Under the pieces are notes generated by a model that was not told the origin of the DNA, made no database searches, and saw nothing but the letters and a program-made list of their open reading frames with translations. Position numbers and translations under genes: made by a program. Shown piece by piece: positions 8,595-18,276 of a DNA stretch of 64,000 bases (the stretch's first letter is position 1; the number at the start of each line of letters is the position of its first letter). This DNA comes from Planctomycetaceae bacterium (lineage in GTDB: Bacteria; Planctomycetota; UBA1135; GCA-002686595). The stretch covers positions 1-64,000 of the forward strand of contig WGMC01000003.1 of assembly GCA_016125265.1 (NCBI GenBank), written 5' to 3'.

Positions 8595-9805
8595 GTTCGC
8601 CAGTCGGGAGAACGGGGACGAATCGCGAACTGGTGCTCCTGCCCAGCCTGAAAGCCCGCGCCGGGGAACGCGGCGGCTTCGTGCTGACGCAGAAGTACCT
8701 CAACGGGGCCCGTGCCTACGCGAAGACATGGCCCGGCCCGGTGACGTCGCTCGTTCGCCTCGCGGACGATCTGACCACCGACATGGACCACGTGGAGGCG
8801 CAGAGCGGCGAGTGGGGCACCGGCATCGAACCGCGCCCGGAGGGCCGCAAGCAACTCGCCGAGCGCCTGCGTGGCGCCGGCGCCGTACTCGCCCATCTTT
8901 CGCGCATCGAAGCCCCGCTGGCCGAGCTGTGCCGCGAGATCCGCGTGCCTCTCGTCTACGGCACCGAGTATTCGCTCGCCACCGAGGAGCAGATCATCGA
9001 CGCGGAAACGGACAACGCGCTTTTGCGCTGGCGCCGCAAGCTGTGGGTGCGACGCACCGAGAAGCTCCGCATCGACGCCCTCTCGCGCGCGGCCGGTGTG
9101 CAGTGCAGCGGCACACCGACCTACGAGGTCTACCGGCACCACAACCCCCGTGCCCTGCTCTTCTTCGACAACCGCGTCGAGGTCGAGGCCGTGGTGGGTA
9201 CAGCCGAGCTCGAGTCGAAACTCGACCGGCTGCAGTCGCGACGTCCGCTGCGGCTGGTGTTCGGAGGCCGCCTGGTGGCGATGAAGGGTGTGCTCGACCT
9301 CGTCGGACTCGCCGAGCGATTGGTGAAGCGGGGACTCGACTTCGAGTTGGAGGTGTTCGGCCGCGGACCATTGGAGGGCGAACTCCAGCGCGCCGCCGCC
9401 GCCAAGCGGCTGGGAACACGTTTTCGGCTGCGCGGCGCCCTCGACTTCGAGACCGGCTGGATCCCCATGCTCCAACGCGAGCAGGACCTGTTCGTCTGCT
9501 GCCACCCCCAGGGCGATCCCTCGAGCACCTACCCCGAAGTCATGTCGTGCGGCGTGCCGATCGCCGGCTACGACAACGAGGCCTTTCGGGGCATCGTGGA
9601 GCGCTCGGGTTCCGGCTGGCTGGTGCCGATCCACGACATCGATGAGCTCGCCGCCTCGATCGTGCGACTCGATGCGGACCGCGCCGCGATCGCGCGGGCC
9701 GCGCGGCTGGCGCGCGAGTTCGCACTGGCCCACGCGTTCCAGCCGACGTACGCGCGGCGTGTGCAGCATCTCCTCGAGTGTGCGGCCGCCGACAACCGCA
9801 CCTAG
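8591..9805 (+). CDS. Glycosyltransferase family 4
   Basis: The 404-residue protein has the GT-B arrangement of GT4 enzymes. The C-terminal nucleotide-sugar domain (about 215-390) contains LRLVFGGRLVAMKGVLDLV, FELEVFGRGPLEGELQ and the CHPQGDPSSTYPEVMSCGVPIAGYDNEAF region, where EVMSCG corresponds to the E-x7-E donor-ribose site. The N-terminal acceptor domain is less typical. It probably adds a hexose to a growing surface glycan using the sugar made by the neighbouring aminotransferase. The predicted start is TTG, overlapping the previous stop (TTGA); a GTG at 8632 is an alternative. It closes the three-gene operon. Confidence 0.85.
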   Translation: MSSPVGRTGTNRELVLLPSLKARAGERGGFVLTQKYLNGARAYAKTWPGPVTSLVRLADDLTTDMDHVEAQSGEWGTGIEPRPEGRKQLAERLRGAGAVLAHLSRIEAPLAELCREIRVPLVYGTEYSLATEEQIIDAETDNALLRWRRKLWVRRTEKLRIDALSRAAGVQCSGTPTYEVYRHHNPRALLFFDNRVEVEAVVGTAELESKLDRLQSRRPLRLVFGGRLVAMKGVLDLVGLAERLVKRGLDFELEVFGRGPLEGELQRAAAAKRLGTRFRLRGALDFETGWIPMLQREQDLFVCCHPQGDPSSTYPEVMSCGVPIAGYDNEAFRGIVERSGSGWLVPIHDIDELAASIVRLDADRAAIARAARLAREFALAHAFQPTYARRVQHLLECAAADNRT

Positions 9806-9884
9806 GGTTCCGACGCGCCCGCGCGACCCGGTTGGCGAACGGCCCGCGCGCGCACAACGGCGGTTCCCGCCGCCATCGCCTTGC

Positions 9885-11078
9885 CTACGGCTCTTCCGCC
9901 TCGGGTTCGTGGACGAGGTTCAACTCGCCGCTCGACGTGATGCGTGCGAGGCTGCGCAGGGTGCGACCTTCGGCGAACGTCAGCACGCTGTACTCGCCGG
10001 GGGGTACTTGGACCGCGAAGCGGCCCTCCAAGTCGGTGACCGCATGGGCCGCCGTTTCCAGGTCCGGTTCGAGGAGCATGCGGACGGCGACGCCGGGCCG
10101 CGGGTCGTCGGCGAGATCGCCCACGCGGCCCTCCACGGCGAGCCGTTCGGGGTTCCGCTCGACCTGCAGTTGGAACAGCCCGCCCAGGTCGCCGAGACGC
10201 ACGAGCACGTCGAAGCGCTCGGACCGCGCGGGCCCGGCGGGGAAGTCGATGCGTTGGCGCGGCGCGGCGCCGCTGCCGCTCGCGGCGGCGGGCCAGAAAT
10301 GGGGCGGGCCCTGGCGCCCTTGGGCCCTCGCCCCCGCCAGCAGCCGATCCAGCTCTTCGATCGCGGGCGGTTGGGCATCGATCGCCGCATCCACCGCCGC
10401 GAGCCGCGCGGCGTGCATGCCGTCCCGGGCCTGTTCGCGCAGCGGCCCGACAGTGACGACGGCGGGTTCGCCCTCCGCGAGTTGCAGTTCGAACGTCACA
10501 CGCTCCTCGCCGTCGGCCAGATACCCAAGAGCGCGGCTCTTCGCACCGAGATCGCGCACGACCCCCGGCTCGTTCGGTTCGAAACCGCCGTGGCGCACCA
10601 GGGCGTAGCGCAGGCTGGCGCGGCGCGCGGTCAGCACCAGCGTCGAGGCCTCGCCCGGTGGCAGGGCCTGGGGCACCAGGAAGCCGAAGCTCGCGCCACC
10701 GTCGAAGGTGCGCTGCAGTAGGGTTCGGCCGCCGGCATCGAGCACCGCGAGTTCCACCCCCGCGGCCCACCCGCGCGAAAAGCCGAGGCACTGCACTTCG
10801 AACAGCGAGAAATTGGCGGCCGGGCCCGCGGGCAGGCGGTAGGTGACGCGCTGTTGCTCCGCGCCGAAGTGGTCGACCGCGGCGCTCTCCGCGGCGAGCA
10901 CGCCGTCCGCCGGCGCATGGGCCCCATCCGGTCCGCCGGGTCGCGCGATGGGCGGCGGCACGGGCACGTCGATGGGCAAGGGATTCGGGTCCCGGTACGG
11001 TCGGACGTCCTCAGCTCCCACGCCGCCCAACACCAGACCGACGAGGGCAAGGATTCCGGGCCGTATAGCTCGTTTCAT
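9885..11078 (-). CDS. Exported protein with carboxypeptidase-regulatory-like C-terminus
   Basis: The 397-residue product begins with a signal peptide (basic MKRAIR, hydrophobic LALVGLVLGGVGA) and a Pro-rich linker. The middle part contains two beta-rich segments with similar phrasing (ERVTFELQLAEGEPAVVTVG and QQRVTYRLPAGPAANFSLFE). These look like the Ig-like domains that accompany subtilisin-type and DUF1501-associated proteins. The last 80 residues (VEGRVGDLADDPRPGVAV...TDLEGRFAVQVPPGEYSVL) form a carboxypeptidase-regulatory-like (CarboxypepD_reg) beta-sandwich. There are no catalytic residues, so it is probably structural or binding. Its ATG overlaps the stop of the DUF1501 gene (ATGA), making it the third gene of that operon. 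Confidence 0.7.
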   Translation of the reverse strand: MKRAIRPGILALVGLVLGGVGAEDVRPYRDPNPLPIDVPVPPPIARPGGPDGAHAPADGVLAAESAAVDHFGAEQQRVTYRLPAGPAANFSLFEVQCLGFSRGWAAGVELAVLDAGGRTLLQRTFDGGASFGFLVPQALPPGEASTLVLTARRASLRYALVRHGGFEPNEPGVVRDLGAKSRALGYLADGEERVTFELQLAEGEPAVVTVGPLREQARDGMHAARLAAVDAAIDAQPPAIEELDRLLAGARAQGRQGPPHFWPAAASGSGAAPRQRIDFPAGPARSERFDVLVRLGDLGGLFQLQVERNPERLAVEGRVGDLADDPRPGVAVRMLLEPDLETAAHAVTDLEGRFAVQVPPGEYSVLTFAEGRTLRSLARITSSGELNLVHEPEAEEP

Positions 11079-12304
11079 CGCAGGATCTCCGCGGGTTGGA
11101 AGCGCGCGCCGAGGATCGGCTCCGACGGCACACCGAACCAGTCTTCCAGCACGGCCGCGTACACCGAGCGGAAGTCCGAGCTCGGCACCAGGTTGCCGTC
11201 GGCGTCGAGGTGTTCGAGGTCCGGCGCCGGTCCGTGGATGCCGGGTCGCGCTCCGCCGCCGGCCGTCCAGACCAAACTCGACGTGCCGTGGTCCGTGCCC
11301 GCGGTCGCGCCCATCCCGTTCTCCGCGACACGCCGTCCGAACTCGCTGATCACGAGCACCAGCGTGCTTTCGATGCGGCCGATCGTCGCGAGGTCGAGCA
11401 GGAACGCATGCAGCGCCTCGTCGAGCACCCCGAGCAACAGATTGTGGGTGTGCGCCTGGGAAGCGTGGGTGTCGTAGCCCGAGTGGGTCACGTGGAAACA
11501 GCGGGTGCCGAGGTCCGCTTCGAGCAGACGCGCCACCACCCGGAGATTCTCCGCGAGCGTCGACTCGGGGTACGGCACGTCCGCAGGCCGCTCCAGCGCC
11601 GTCGCGATGGACGAGGTCGCCCGATCCGCCGCCAGCACGGAAGCGCCGACGGGGACGAGCCGGTCCTCGCGCACACCGCCATTCAGTTTCTCCAGGGCGC
11701 GCCAGCGCGCGCGCGCGGCCGACTCGCTCGAACTGGAAGGTGCGCGACGGACGGCGAACCCGTCACTGCTGGGAAGAGCGTAGGAAAGGTGGTGCGTGCC
11801 GCGCAGCGCGTGGGGTGTGCTGACTTGGCCCAGCGAGACCAGGCCCATGGGGGAGCCGCGCGCCGCGAGGTGCGTGTCGGCGAAGCGTCCCAACCAACCG
11901 GTCGCGGGGGTCGGAGTGTGCAAGCTCGCGCTGTTCCAGATGTCCTTGGCGCGAAAGTGCGACAGGTTGGGGTTCGGGTATCCGACTCCGCGCAAGAAGC
12001 CGATACGGCCGCTTCGAAAGCTGTTCGCCGTGTGGGTGAGCGCGGGATGCAACCCGTTTCGCTCGTCCAGTCGATGGGCGCTCTCGCGAGCGATGCCGAG
12101 CGCCGGACGCGCGCGGTAGTACCGCTCGTCCGCGGTCGGCACCAGGGTGTTGAGGCCGTCGTCGCCTCCGTGGAGGAACAGCAGTACTAGGTTGCGATCG
12201 GTCGGCTTCGGCCGCGCGCGGCCCACGGAGTTCCGCTGCAAGCCCAGGAGTGCCGCCCCCGCGCCCGCGCCCAGCAAAAAGTGTCTTCGGTCCATGGTTG
12301 CCAT
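11075..12304 (-). CDS. DUF1501 family exported protein
   Basis: The 409-residue protein has the DUF1501 layout. A Tat-like leader (MATMDRRHFLLGAGAGAALLG) is followed by the conserved LVLLFLHGGDDGLNTLVP and IGFLRGVGYPNPNLSHF. Later come HSGYDTHASQAHTHN and the C-terminal LVLVISEFGRRVAENG...GTDHG. The family has an alkaline-phosphatase/sulfatase-like fold and is abundant in Planctomycetes, with unknown substrate. The twin-arginine is preceded by MD, giving DRRHFL, consistent with Tat export. A much longer upstream reading is rejected because the signal sequence starts here and the ATG overlaps the DUF1800 stop (TGATG). DUF1800/DUF1501 pairs are a widely conserved tandem. Confidence 0.92.
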   Translation of the reverse strand: MATMDRRHFLLGAGAGAALLGLQRNSVGRARPKPTDRNLVLLFLHGGDDGLNTLVPTADERYYRARPALGIARESAHRLDERNGLHPALTHTANSFRSGRIGFLRGVGYPNPNLSHFRAKDIWNSASLHTPTPATGWLGRFADTHLAARGSPMGLVSLGQVSTPHALRGTHHLSYALPSSDGFAVRRAPSSSSESAARARWRALEKLNGGVREDRLVPVGASVLAADRATSSIATALERPADVPYPESTLAENLRVVARLLEADLGTRCFHVTHSGYDTHASQAHTHNLLLGVLDEALHAFLLDLATIGRIESTLVLVISEFGRRVAENGMGATAGTDHGTSSLVWTAGGGARPGIHGPAPDLEHLDADGNLVPSSDFRSVYAAVLEDWFGVPSEPILGARFQPAEILR

Positions 12305-13740
12305 CAGGCGAGGGTGAACTGGGGCGATGCAAGCAGCAAATGGACGACTGCGCGCACGCGTTCGCGACCGCGATCGCGCGCGGCGCGGCCGGTCTCGGAT
12401 GCGTCCGTCGGTTCGAGGCTCTCGAGCACGGCAGTCCGCTGGTTCGGCTCGAGGGGTTGCTGCAGCAGCCGTTCGCAGAGGAGGTCCAGCAGTGCCGCGC
12501 CTTCGTACTCCGACGAGGCCGCCAGGCGCTCCAAGTCGACGGTGGCGCGGCCGGTGATGGGGCGGCTGGCGTGGGGGAGCTCCGCCAGCGCGAGGGCGAA
12601 GTTCAGCCGCGGCGCCACGGACCCCGTGCGGACCCAGGTGTCTCCGTGTTCCCAACCGGCCACGGACGGGGGTTCGAAGAGTTCCAGCCCCAAGGCCGCC
12701 GTGTGGCGCTCGAGCTCGGCGAGGTGCGGGTTCTGGATCTCAAGGGCCCGCGCCGCGCTGACGACGAGTTCGACGGGATTGCGGTACAGGGAGCGGTCCT
12801 GGGCCTCGCCGTGGAACCAGCGCGACGCGAACAATACACGCAGGGTTTCGCGGATCGAGCCGCCTTTCGCCCGCAGCACGTCGGCCAGCGCGTCGACCAC
12901 CTCGGGCGGGGCGACGTGGTTGCCGAACCACTCGACCAACTTGCGCGCGAGGAAGCGCGTGTGTGCGGGCGCAGTCAGGATGTGGGCCAGTGCCTCGTCG
13001 CCCTCCGCTTCGCCCTCGGGGCCGCCGCGGCCGGCGATCGTGCGGCCGAGCACCACCTTGTCGCCCGTGTCGTGGTGTTCGGGCGCAAAGCGGAACTCCG
13101 TGCTGTCCGCCGCCCGAGTGGTCCAACCCGTGAAAATGCGGGCCAGTTCGCGCACATCCTGTTGGGTGTACTCGTCGACACCCAACGTGAACAGCTCGAG
13201 CAACTCGCGGGCCCAGTTTTCGTTGGGGCTCTCCTTGGTGCTGAGCCGGTTGTCCAAGAACACGAGCATCGCCGGGTCGCGCGCGACGCGGGCGAGCAGC
13301 ACGCCGAAGGGCCCGAGCCCGCATTCCCGGAAGGTCGCGTTCTGGGCGGCAAGCAACTGCGTGCGGATGACGATGCCCTCCTGCACCGCAAAGTGGTCGT
13401 GCCAGAAGAGCGCGATCTTCTCGCGAAGCGGTGCCCTGGTGCGCACCATGCGGTAGAGCCACCAGCGCCGCAGGCGGTCGGTGTTCGCGCGACCGTAGGC
13501 GCCCGGGCCCAGGGCGCTAGGGTCCAGCGCCGACCCCAGCGCTGCGACCTCGCGGTCCAAGCCGGTGTCCTCGGCCGGCGCATCGACGAAGTGCGCGACG
13601 GCGCCGTTCGGGCCGAGCGCCACGAGGCGGTCCAACTCCTCGCCGAACGCGCCAAAGCCGGCACGCCGGGCCAAGTGCGCGGCGCGCTGGCGGTCCCAAG
13701 GGCTGTCCGGGCCGGTTGTGAAGGGTTCGAGCGGATCCAT
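12304..13740 (-). CDS. DUF1800 family protein
   Basis: The 478-residue protein carries the hallmarks of DUF1800: HLARRAGFG near the N-terminus, MVRTRAPLREKIALFWHDHF, NENWARELLELFTLGVDEYTQQDVRELARIFTGW, and a C-terminal ALGLELFEPPSVAGWEHG followed by LASPQF. The function is unknown; members are usually followed by DUF1501 proteins, as here, and have been suggested to act together at the cell surface. No signal peptide is apparent, which is common in the family. The ATG is immediately preceded by a 15-bp perfect hairpin, leaving no room for a ribosome site. It is the first gene of a three-gene operon with overlapping stops and starts. Confidence 0.92.
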   Translation of the reverse strand: MDPLEPFTTGPDSPWDRQRAAHLARRAGFGAFGEELDRLVALGPNGAVAHFVDAPAEDTGLDREVAALGSALDPSALGPGAYGRANTDRLRRWWLYRMVRTRAPLREKIALFWHDHFAVQEGIVIRTQLLAAQNATFRECGLGPFGVLLARVARDPAMLVFLDNRLSTKESPNENWARELLELFTLGVDEYTQQDVRELARIFTGWTTRAADSTEFRFAPEHHDTGDKVVLGRTIAGRGGPEGEAEGDEALAHILTAPAHTRFLARKLVEWFGNHVAPPEVVDALADVLRAKGGSIRETLRVLFASRWFHGEAQDRSLYRNPVELVVSAARALEIQNPHLAELERHTAALGLELFEPPSVAGWEHGDTWVRTGSVAPRLNFALALAELPHASRPITGRATVDLERLAASSEYEGAALLDLLCERLLQQPLEPNQRTAVLESLEPTDASETGRAARDRGRERVRAVVHLLLASPQFTLA

Positions 13741-13777
13741 CGGGTGCGGCGCGGGGTCCTCGCCCGCGCCGCACCCG
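13741..13777 (-). promoter_or_regulatory. Perfect 15-bp hairpin abutting the DUF1800 start codon
   Basis: CGGGTGCGGCGCGGG at 13741-13755 is the exact reverse complement of 13763-13777, with a 7-nt loop. It sits directly against the ATG at 13740. A CATACT box (minus strand, about 13780) would make an mRNA starting close to the hairpin's 5' edge. It could block initiation or protect the 5' end. Confidence 0.6.
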
Positions 13778-13830
13778 AAGTATGGAACAAAGGCCGCGCC
13801 GCTTGGGTCACGGGCGCGTATCCGTCGACC

Positions 13831-15369
13831 CTACTGCCCGATCACGACCTCGCCCAGGGGGGCGTCGAGCAGCATCTGCCGGTTCACGACACCGGTCCAA
13901 CTCTGGTTGCCGGGCATGAGCCGAACCCGCGACCCCGTTGTCGTCTGATCCAGCATGCGCTGGAAACCGCGGAAGGGCGCGTTGTAGCCGCCAACCCCTT
14001 GCGTCAGCTCGGTTCCCGGCTGGGTCCAGAACCCATCCGACGTGGTTGTGGGGTAGGCCTGGTTTGGGGAGGTCAGATCGTCCTGAACCAAGTCCATAAA
14101 CGCCGAGGGCCAGTGTCCCGGGAAGAAGTTGTTGTTCGAGCGCTGGTTGAAGGCGACGAAGAAGCGGAACGAACCATTGAGCGCGGTGTCGATCTGCACG
14201 ATCCGCGTTTCGAAGCCCGGCAAGCTGCCGTTGTAACTTCCAGTCTGGACATCGCCCGTGACGGGCGTCGCGAACGGCGATGTGGGGTTGGTGCTGTAAC
14301 GGATGTCGTACGCCTCGGCGAACCGCAACATCGCTTGGGCGCTGGCGACAAATCCTCCGTACGCGACCGACGCCTCGACGTCGTAGCCACCATAGGGAGC
14401 CTCAACGTTCGCGCTGCCAACGTTGTCGAACGCGTTGTCCACCATCCAGGGCCCCGTGGCCGACGTGGGGTAGGCGTTCAGCGTCTTGTAGTAGGGTTCG
14501 CGCGGGTTCTGCCAGGAACGGAAGCTGCGGCCGCCGAAGATTTCCGTGGACGGGACCCACAGTTCCGGCGTGACGATGTGTGCGCGAACATACTCTTCGA
14601 CGCTAAGGCCCGAAACCTGCCGCACGATCTCACCCAAGATCAAGTAGTTGATGTTGGAGTACTCGGCGTCCGTGCCGGGCTCGAAGCCGAGGGGCTTGTT
14701 CTGGATCCAGCGGATCTTGTTCGCAGGCCCGGGAGGACTTGCGATGCCCATTTCTGCGGCGCAGAGCTGATCGTAGAAGGCGTGGTCCTCGTAGTTGCTG
14801 GTTGGCCCCACGTACCAGCCACTTTGGTGGAACAAGAGATGCGAGACGGTGATGTCCTCGATGTTGGCGGCCGCCGTGCCGAAGGGCGCGTACTTCGGCG
14901 AGGGCAGGATGCCGCCGACCTGAACGAAGAACTGTCCGACCTGGATGGTCTGACCGCGATCGAAGGCGAAGTCGTCCATCTCGATCGCGCCGGTCGAGAT
15001 CAAGTGCCGCACCGCAGCCGCAGTGAGCGGCTTCGAGCAACTCGCCAGCAGGAATGGAGTGTTCTCCGGCAGGTTGGCCTTCGAGTAGTTGTGGCCGAAA
15101 CCGCGGAGGTACACGATGTTGCCGTTGCGCGAGATCCCCATGACTCCGCCCGGGATCGAGCGGGTGTTCATGAAGGACTTCATCGCGTCGTCGAGCCACG
15201 TCAACTGCGCCACGGGACGTCCGCTGACGGGGATGTTGCTGGCGCCGTTCCAGTAGGGATAGGCGTGCCAGGCCTGGGCGGCGGCCGGTGCGGCTAGGCC
15301 GACCAGAGCCAGCGCGGCCGTCGCCAGGCGGCGAACCGTTGGCCGCGAACAAAGGGATAGGGCTTTCAT
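13831..15369 (-). CDS. Exported class C beta-lactamase-fold serine hydrolase
   Basis: The 512-residue product has a signal peptide (to AAPAAAQA, about residue 32) and a beta-lactamase/transpeptidase fold. The catalytic SxxK is in FLLASCSKPLTAAAV and the second motif YxN is in DAEYSNINYLILGEIV, both at the spacing seen in class C-like esterases and D-aminopeptidases. The third motif is not obvious. Such proteins are usually peptidases or esterases rather than true beta-lactamases. An AGGAG site 10 nt before the ATG fixes the start and argues against the longer upstream reading. It lies 47 nt downstream of the collagen-like gene on the same strand and may be co-transcribed with it. Confidence 0.85.
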   Translation of the reverse strand: MKALSLCSRPTVRRLATAALALVGLAAPAAAQAWHAYPYWNGASNIPVSGRPVAQLTWLDDAMKSFMNTRSIPGGVMGISRNGNIVYLRGFGHNYSKANLPENTPFLLASCSKPLTAAAVRHLISTGAIEMDDFAFDRGQTIQVGQFFVQVGGILPSPKYAPFGTAAANIEDITVSHLLFHQSGWYVGPTSNYEDHAFYDQLCAAEMGIASPPGPANKIRWIQNKPLGFEPGTDAEYSNINYLILGEIVRQVSGLSVEEYVRAHIVTPELWVPSTEIFGGRSFRSWQNPREPYYKTLNAYPTSATGPWMVDNAFDNVGSANVEAPYGGYDVEASVAYGGFVASAQAMLRFAEAYDIRYSTNPTSPFATPVTGDVQTGSYNGSLPGFETRIVQIDTALNGSFRFFVAFNQRSNNNFFPGHWPSAFMDLVQDDLTSPNQAYPTTTSDGFWTQPGTELTQGVGGYNAPFRGFQRMLDQTTTGSRVRLMPGNQSWTGVVNRQMLLDAPLGEVVIGQ

Positions 15370-15416
15370 GGTTGGTGCACTCCTTGGGATGGGGCTCGGT
15401 GCGACGACGTCGTCGG

Positions 15417-17171
15417 TCACTGCAGGCTGACCAGCACGAGCACGTATCCCGACTCGCCCGCGGCCAAGTGCGTCATCGCCTTGCCCAGGATCGCGCCCTG
15501 GGACCGGCCCGTGTCCAAGGCCTCCATTGCGACGCCAGCGGTCGACGAAGTCGTCAGGAGGTCGCCCGGTTGGATCGATTCGCCGAGCGCCTCGGCGCGG
15601 ACGTACACCCGCCCGGTGAGTGCCACCGGGTGCGCCCCGTCGGCCATGGTGTCCTCTTGTCCCATCACCATGCCGCTGTTCACGCCATTGGCACCGCTGA
15701 TGACACCGGCGACCGTGCGGTCGTACGCGCGGCTTGCCAGCACCAGCTTGCCGGGATTCTCGGGGTCGATCGCGACGACCATGCCCGGCTCGGGCACCAG
15801 GTCACCGGCGGGCGCCACGTCGAAGCGCTCGGCCAAGTCGGAGCCGCCGGTGATGCGCAGCACGCTGGTGCGCGTCGTGCCGTTGACGTGCAGGGTGTCC
15901 TGGGGCAGGGTCGTGCCGATGCCAACCAAGCCGGTGGTGGTGATGGCCATGCGCTCGGAGCCCGAGACGCGGAACTTCAAACCAGAGGACCCAATGGCGT
16001 TGCGCTGGAACGCAACCGTGGCTTGTTCTTCCGACTCGCCGTTGAGGAACGCCAGCGTCCCGTGCGTACCGGAGGAGAAGCCCGAGGGTGTGAGCCCTTG
16101 GAGTTCGATCCGCGAGCCGGTGGTGGTGTTGCTGCGCAGGCGGAAGTCTGCTTCGGTTTCACTGTAGACGTCCAGGGTCCTCAGCGGGACCGCCGTGCCG
16201 ATCCCGACCAGGCCCGAGGACAGGATCGACATGCGCGTGCTGCCGCCCGATTGGAACTGCAGAGCAGGGACGAAACCGCCGCTCGAGTACTGCACCGCGC
16301 CCAGCTCGTTCGAGCTGCTGTCCAGGAACCGCAGGCGTCCGACGGTGTTCGGTGTCAGCGCGCTGCCCGCCGGTGCCATCAGGTCCATGTGGGCGGTGCC
16401 GCCGGTCGACGTGCTGCGGACGCGAGCGCTGGCGGTGCCGGTCTTGCGCACCTCCAAGTTCGTGCTGGGCGTCGTCGTGCCGAGGCCCACGTTGCCCGAG
16501 TTGTAGTAGGCGTTGGTGCCGTTGAGCGTCCAGAAGCCGTCGCCTGCGGGGCCCGCGGGACCGGTGGCTCCGACCGGACCCGCGGGGCCCATCGGTCCCG
16601 TCGGGCCGGCGGGGCCAGTGGCTCCCGTCGCACCGGTGGGGCCGGCGGGCCCGATCGGTCCCGTGGGGCCGACCGGTCCGACGAGCCCGGTGGGGCTGCC
16701 GAGCCACTTGCCGGTGGAGTCGATGAGCGGCGTTCCGTTGATGCTGTAGGCGCTCGCGTTCAGGGGACCGCCGGAGAACGAAGCGGCGCTACCTGCGCTC
16801 AAGGCGTAGGGAGTGCTGCCGAGGCGCAGGCGCGGCTGCATCTCCGCGTCGCCGCCGACGCTGAGGCCCAACCAGCGATCGGCTCCGGTGTTGAACAGGC
16901 TCGGCAAAAGCGCGTTCACGCTGCCGAGCTCCAGGCTCAAGAGACCGTCGACGACGGTCGCGCTGTGGTTCTCGGTGAACAGGGCGGACCCACCCGTCGC
17001 GGTCGAGTAGAGACGCAGCACCACCGGCAGACCGGCTTGGTTCAGCGGCTGGCCGGCGGGCGTCGTGAGGCGCGCCTGCATACTTAAACGGTTGGGCGCC
17101 TGGGCCGCGCAGAGGGTGGAAAGGGCGAACAGGCCGACGAAGGCCAGGGGGAGCAGTTGGTGTTGTTTCAC
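15417..17171 (-). CDS. Exported collagen-like tail-fibre-type protein
   Basis: The 584-residue protein has a signal peptide (cleavage near CAAQA, residue 25) and an N-terminal domain with [10 protein letters not shown]. Residues 162-212 are 17 uninterrupted Gly-X-Y triplets rich in GPT, GPA and GAT, as in bacterial collagens. The rest contains repeated LVGIGT-P-TLDV-type units, each ending in a short Gly-Ile-Gly-Thr turn (about residues 228, 312, 418). These resemble beta-helical tail-fibre shafts, and a final domain resembles self-assembling fibre tips (DLAERFDV...PGMVVAID). It is probably a trimeric surface fibre. The start is GTG, overlapping the previous stop (GTGA), so it is coupled to the IPT-like gene. 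Confidence 0.8.
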   Translation of the reverse strand: MKQHQLLPLAFVGLFALSTLCAAQAPNRLSMQARLTTPAGQPLNQAGLPVVLRLYSTATGGSALFTENHSATVVDGLLSLELGSVNALLPSLFNTGADRWLGLSVGGDAEMQPRLRLGSTPYALSAGSAASFSGGPLNASAYSINGTPLIDSTGKWLGSPTGLVGPVGPTGPIGPAGPTGATGATGPAGPTGPMGPAGPVGATGPAGPAGDGFWTLNGTNAYYNSGNVGLGTTTPSTNLEVRKTGTASARVRSTSTGGTAHMDLMAPAGSALTPNTVGRLRFLDSSSNELGAVQYSSGGFVPALQFQSGGSTRMSILSSGLVGIGTAVPLRTLDVYSETEADFRLRSNTTTGSRIELQGLTPSGFSSGTHGTLAFLNGESEEQATVAFQRNAIGSSGLKFRVSGSERMAITTTGLVGIGTTLPQDTLHVNGTTRTSVLRITGGSDLAERFDVAPAGDLVPEPGMVVAIDPENPGKLVLASRAYDRTVAGVISGANGVNSGMVMGQEDTMADGAHPVALTGRVYVRAEALGESIQPGDLLTTSSTAGVAMEALDTGRSQGAILGKAMTHLAAGESGYVLVLVSLQ

Positions 17172-18070
17172 GGGAGGATGGGGACGCTGAGGTGGTTGGT
17201 GAACGAGCCCGCGGCGCCTTCCAGCGCCAGGCCCTGCAGGTGGATGACGGTGCCGGCCAGTCCAGGGAGCGACGGGACGGGGAACTGGAAGCTGGCCGAG
17301 CCCAAGGGCAGCGGCGTGAACCCGACGATGGCTTGCAGGTTCACGAGGATCTCGGCCGCGCCCGCGAACGGCGCGATCGGCACGGCGACCCCGGCGACGG
17401 GGCTGCCGAGGAACACACCGACGACCGCGCCGCTCGACGCAAGCACGTCGAGGCGGAGGGTGCCCGCGACCTGCATCGGCGCGCGCTGCACCAGCGCGGG
17501 GTGGTGCACGAACTCCGCGGCGCCGAGGTCGGTCCCGAGGTTGCTCGTCATGCCGACGGCGACGGCGCCCAAGGGGTTGCCGTAGACGTTGACACCAGCC
17601 GGTGTGGTCCCCGCGGCCACGAGGTTCGAGCTCGCGACGACAGGCACGGTCGCGGCGCCGAAGTCGGCGCTCAGCGCGCCCGCGCCGGGCGCTTGGAAGT
17701 TGATGCCCAGCAGCGTCACGGCCGCGCCCGCGCCGGCCTTCGCCGCCGCGGGGGTCACGGCCACGGGGAAGGGCGGCGTCGGGCCGAGCGGCAACTTCGG
17801 CCCGACGGCGAGACGCTCGAGGCGGAAGAAGGTGGAGCTCGCGCCCGCGGCCAACGGGCCGGCCACCTGCCAGTCCGCCCGGAAGTTCGCCGAGGTGGAC
17901 CGGCCGCTGGCCGCCACCTCCGCGGGCATCAGGGCGGCGGTCGTCGGTGCGACCAGGGCGATGCGCTGGGGGCTTTCCTGGGTGGCACCGGCGGGGCTCA
18001 GGAAGGCCGCGAGTAGGACCGGGGCCGCGCTCCAGCGCTGCGGGGCCGGCCTGGGATTGGGGGTCGTCAT
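17168..18070 (-). CDS. Exported IPT/TIG-like protein with C-terminal surface domain
   Basis: The 300-residue product has an N-terminal signal-like segment ([16 protein letters not shown]). Residues 95-180 look like an IPT/TIG Ig-like fold ([22 protein letters not shown]), the form common in exported proteins. The end of the protein ([23 protein letters not shown]) resembles the C-terminal segments of two other exported proteins here (ending 46512 and 47923). The function is probably structural or adhesive. ATG codons at 18076 and 18070 are both possible; the former directly abuts a small hairpin. It heads an operon with the collagen-like protein, whose GTG overlaps its stop. Confidence 0.7.
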   Translation of the reverse strand: MTTPNPRPAPQRWSAAPVLLAAFLSPAGATQESPQRIALVAPTTAALMPAEVAASGRSTSANFRADWQVAGPLAAGASSTFFRLERLAVGPKLPLGPTPPFPVAVTPAAAKAGAGAAVTLLGINFQAPGAGALSADFGAATVPVVASSNLVAAGTTPAGVNVYGNPLGAVAVGMTSNLGTDLGAAEFVHHPALVQRAPMQVAGTLRLDVLASSGAVVGVFLGSPVAGVAVPIAPFAGAAEILVNLQAIVGFTPLPLGSASFQFPVPSLPGLAGTVIHLQGLALEGAAGSFTNHLSVPILP

Positions 18071-18076
18071 GTGCAT

Positions 18077-18099
18077 GGGGGAGTTGGGGTCTCTCCCCC
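18077..18099 (-). promoter_or_regulatory. 7-bp GC hairpin at the start of the IPT-like gene
   Basis: GGGGGAG (18077-18083) pairs with CTCCCCC (18093-18099). On the minus strand the stem ends immediately before an ATG at 18076. This is the second start-abutting hairpin in the window, after the DUF1800 gene. The rest of the divergent region (18100-18276) shows no element I can name. Confidence 0.4.
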
Positions 18100-18276
18100 A
18101 GATGGGCGCGGCTCGGGCGGCGTTACTGGCGTTTCCGGGGCTCACGGCGCGCGCCGGGGGACGCTCCCCTGGCCGGCGCCGCGGGTTTTCCAGTGGTCGC
18201 GCTCAACGGACGGGGCCCGGCCGGACGACACGAGGGGGGATTCGAGGGGACTGTCCGGCCGGGGGGCCCGAGGGGA

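Noticed and set aside
16540-16690. Gly-rich repeat region as a CRISPR or DNA repeat array
   Set aside because: The periodicity is 9 nt (Gly-X-Y codons) within a coding frame and is explained by the collagen-like segment.
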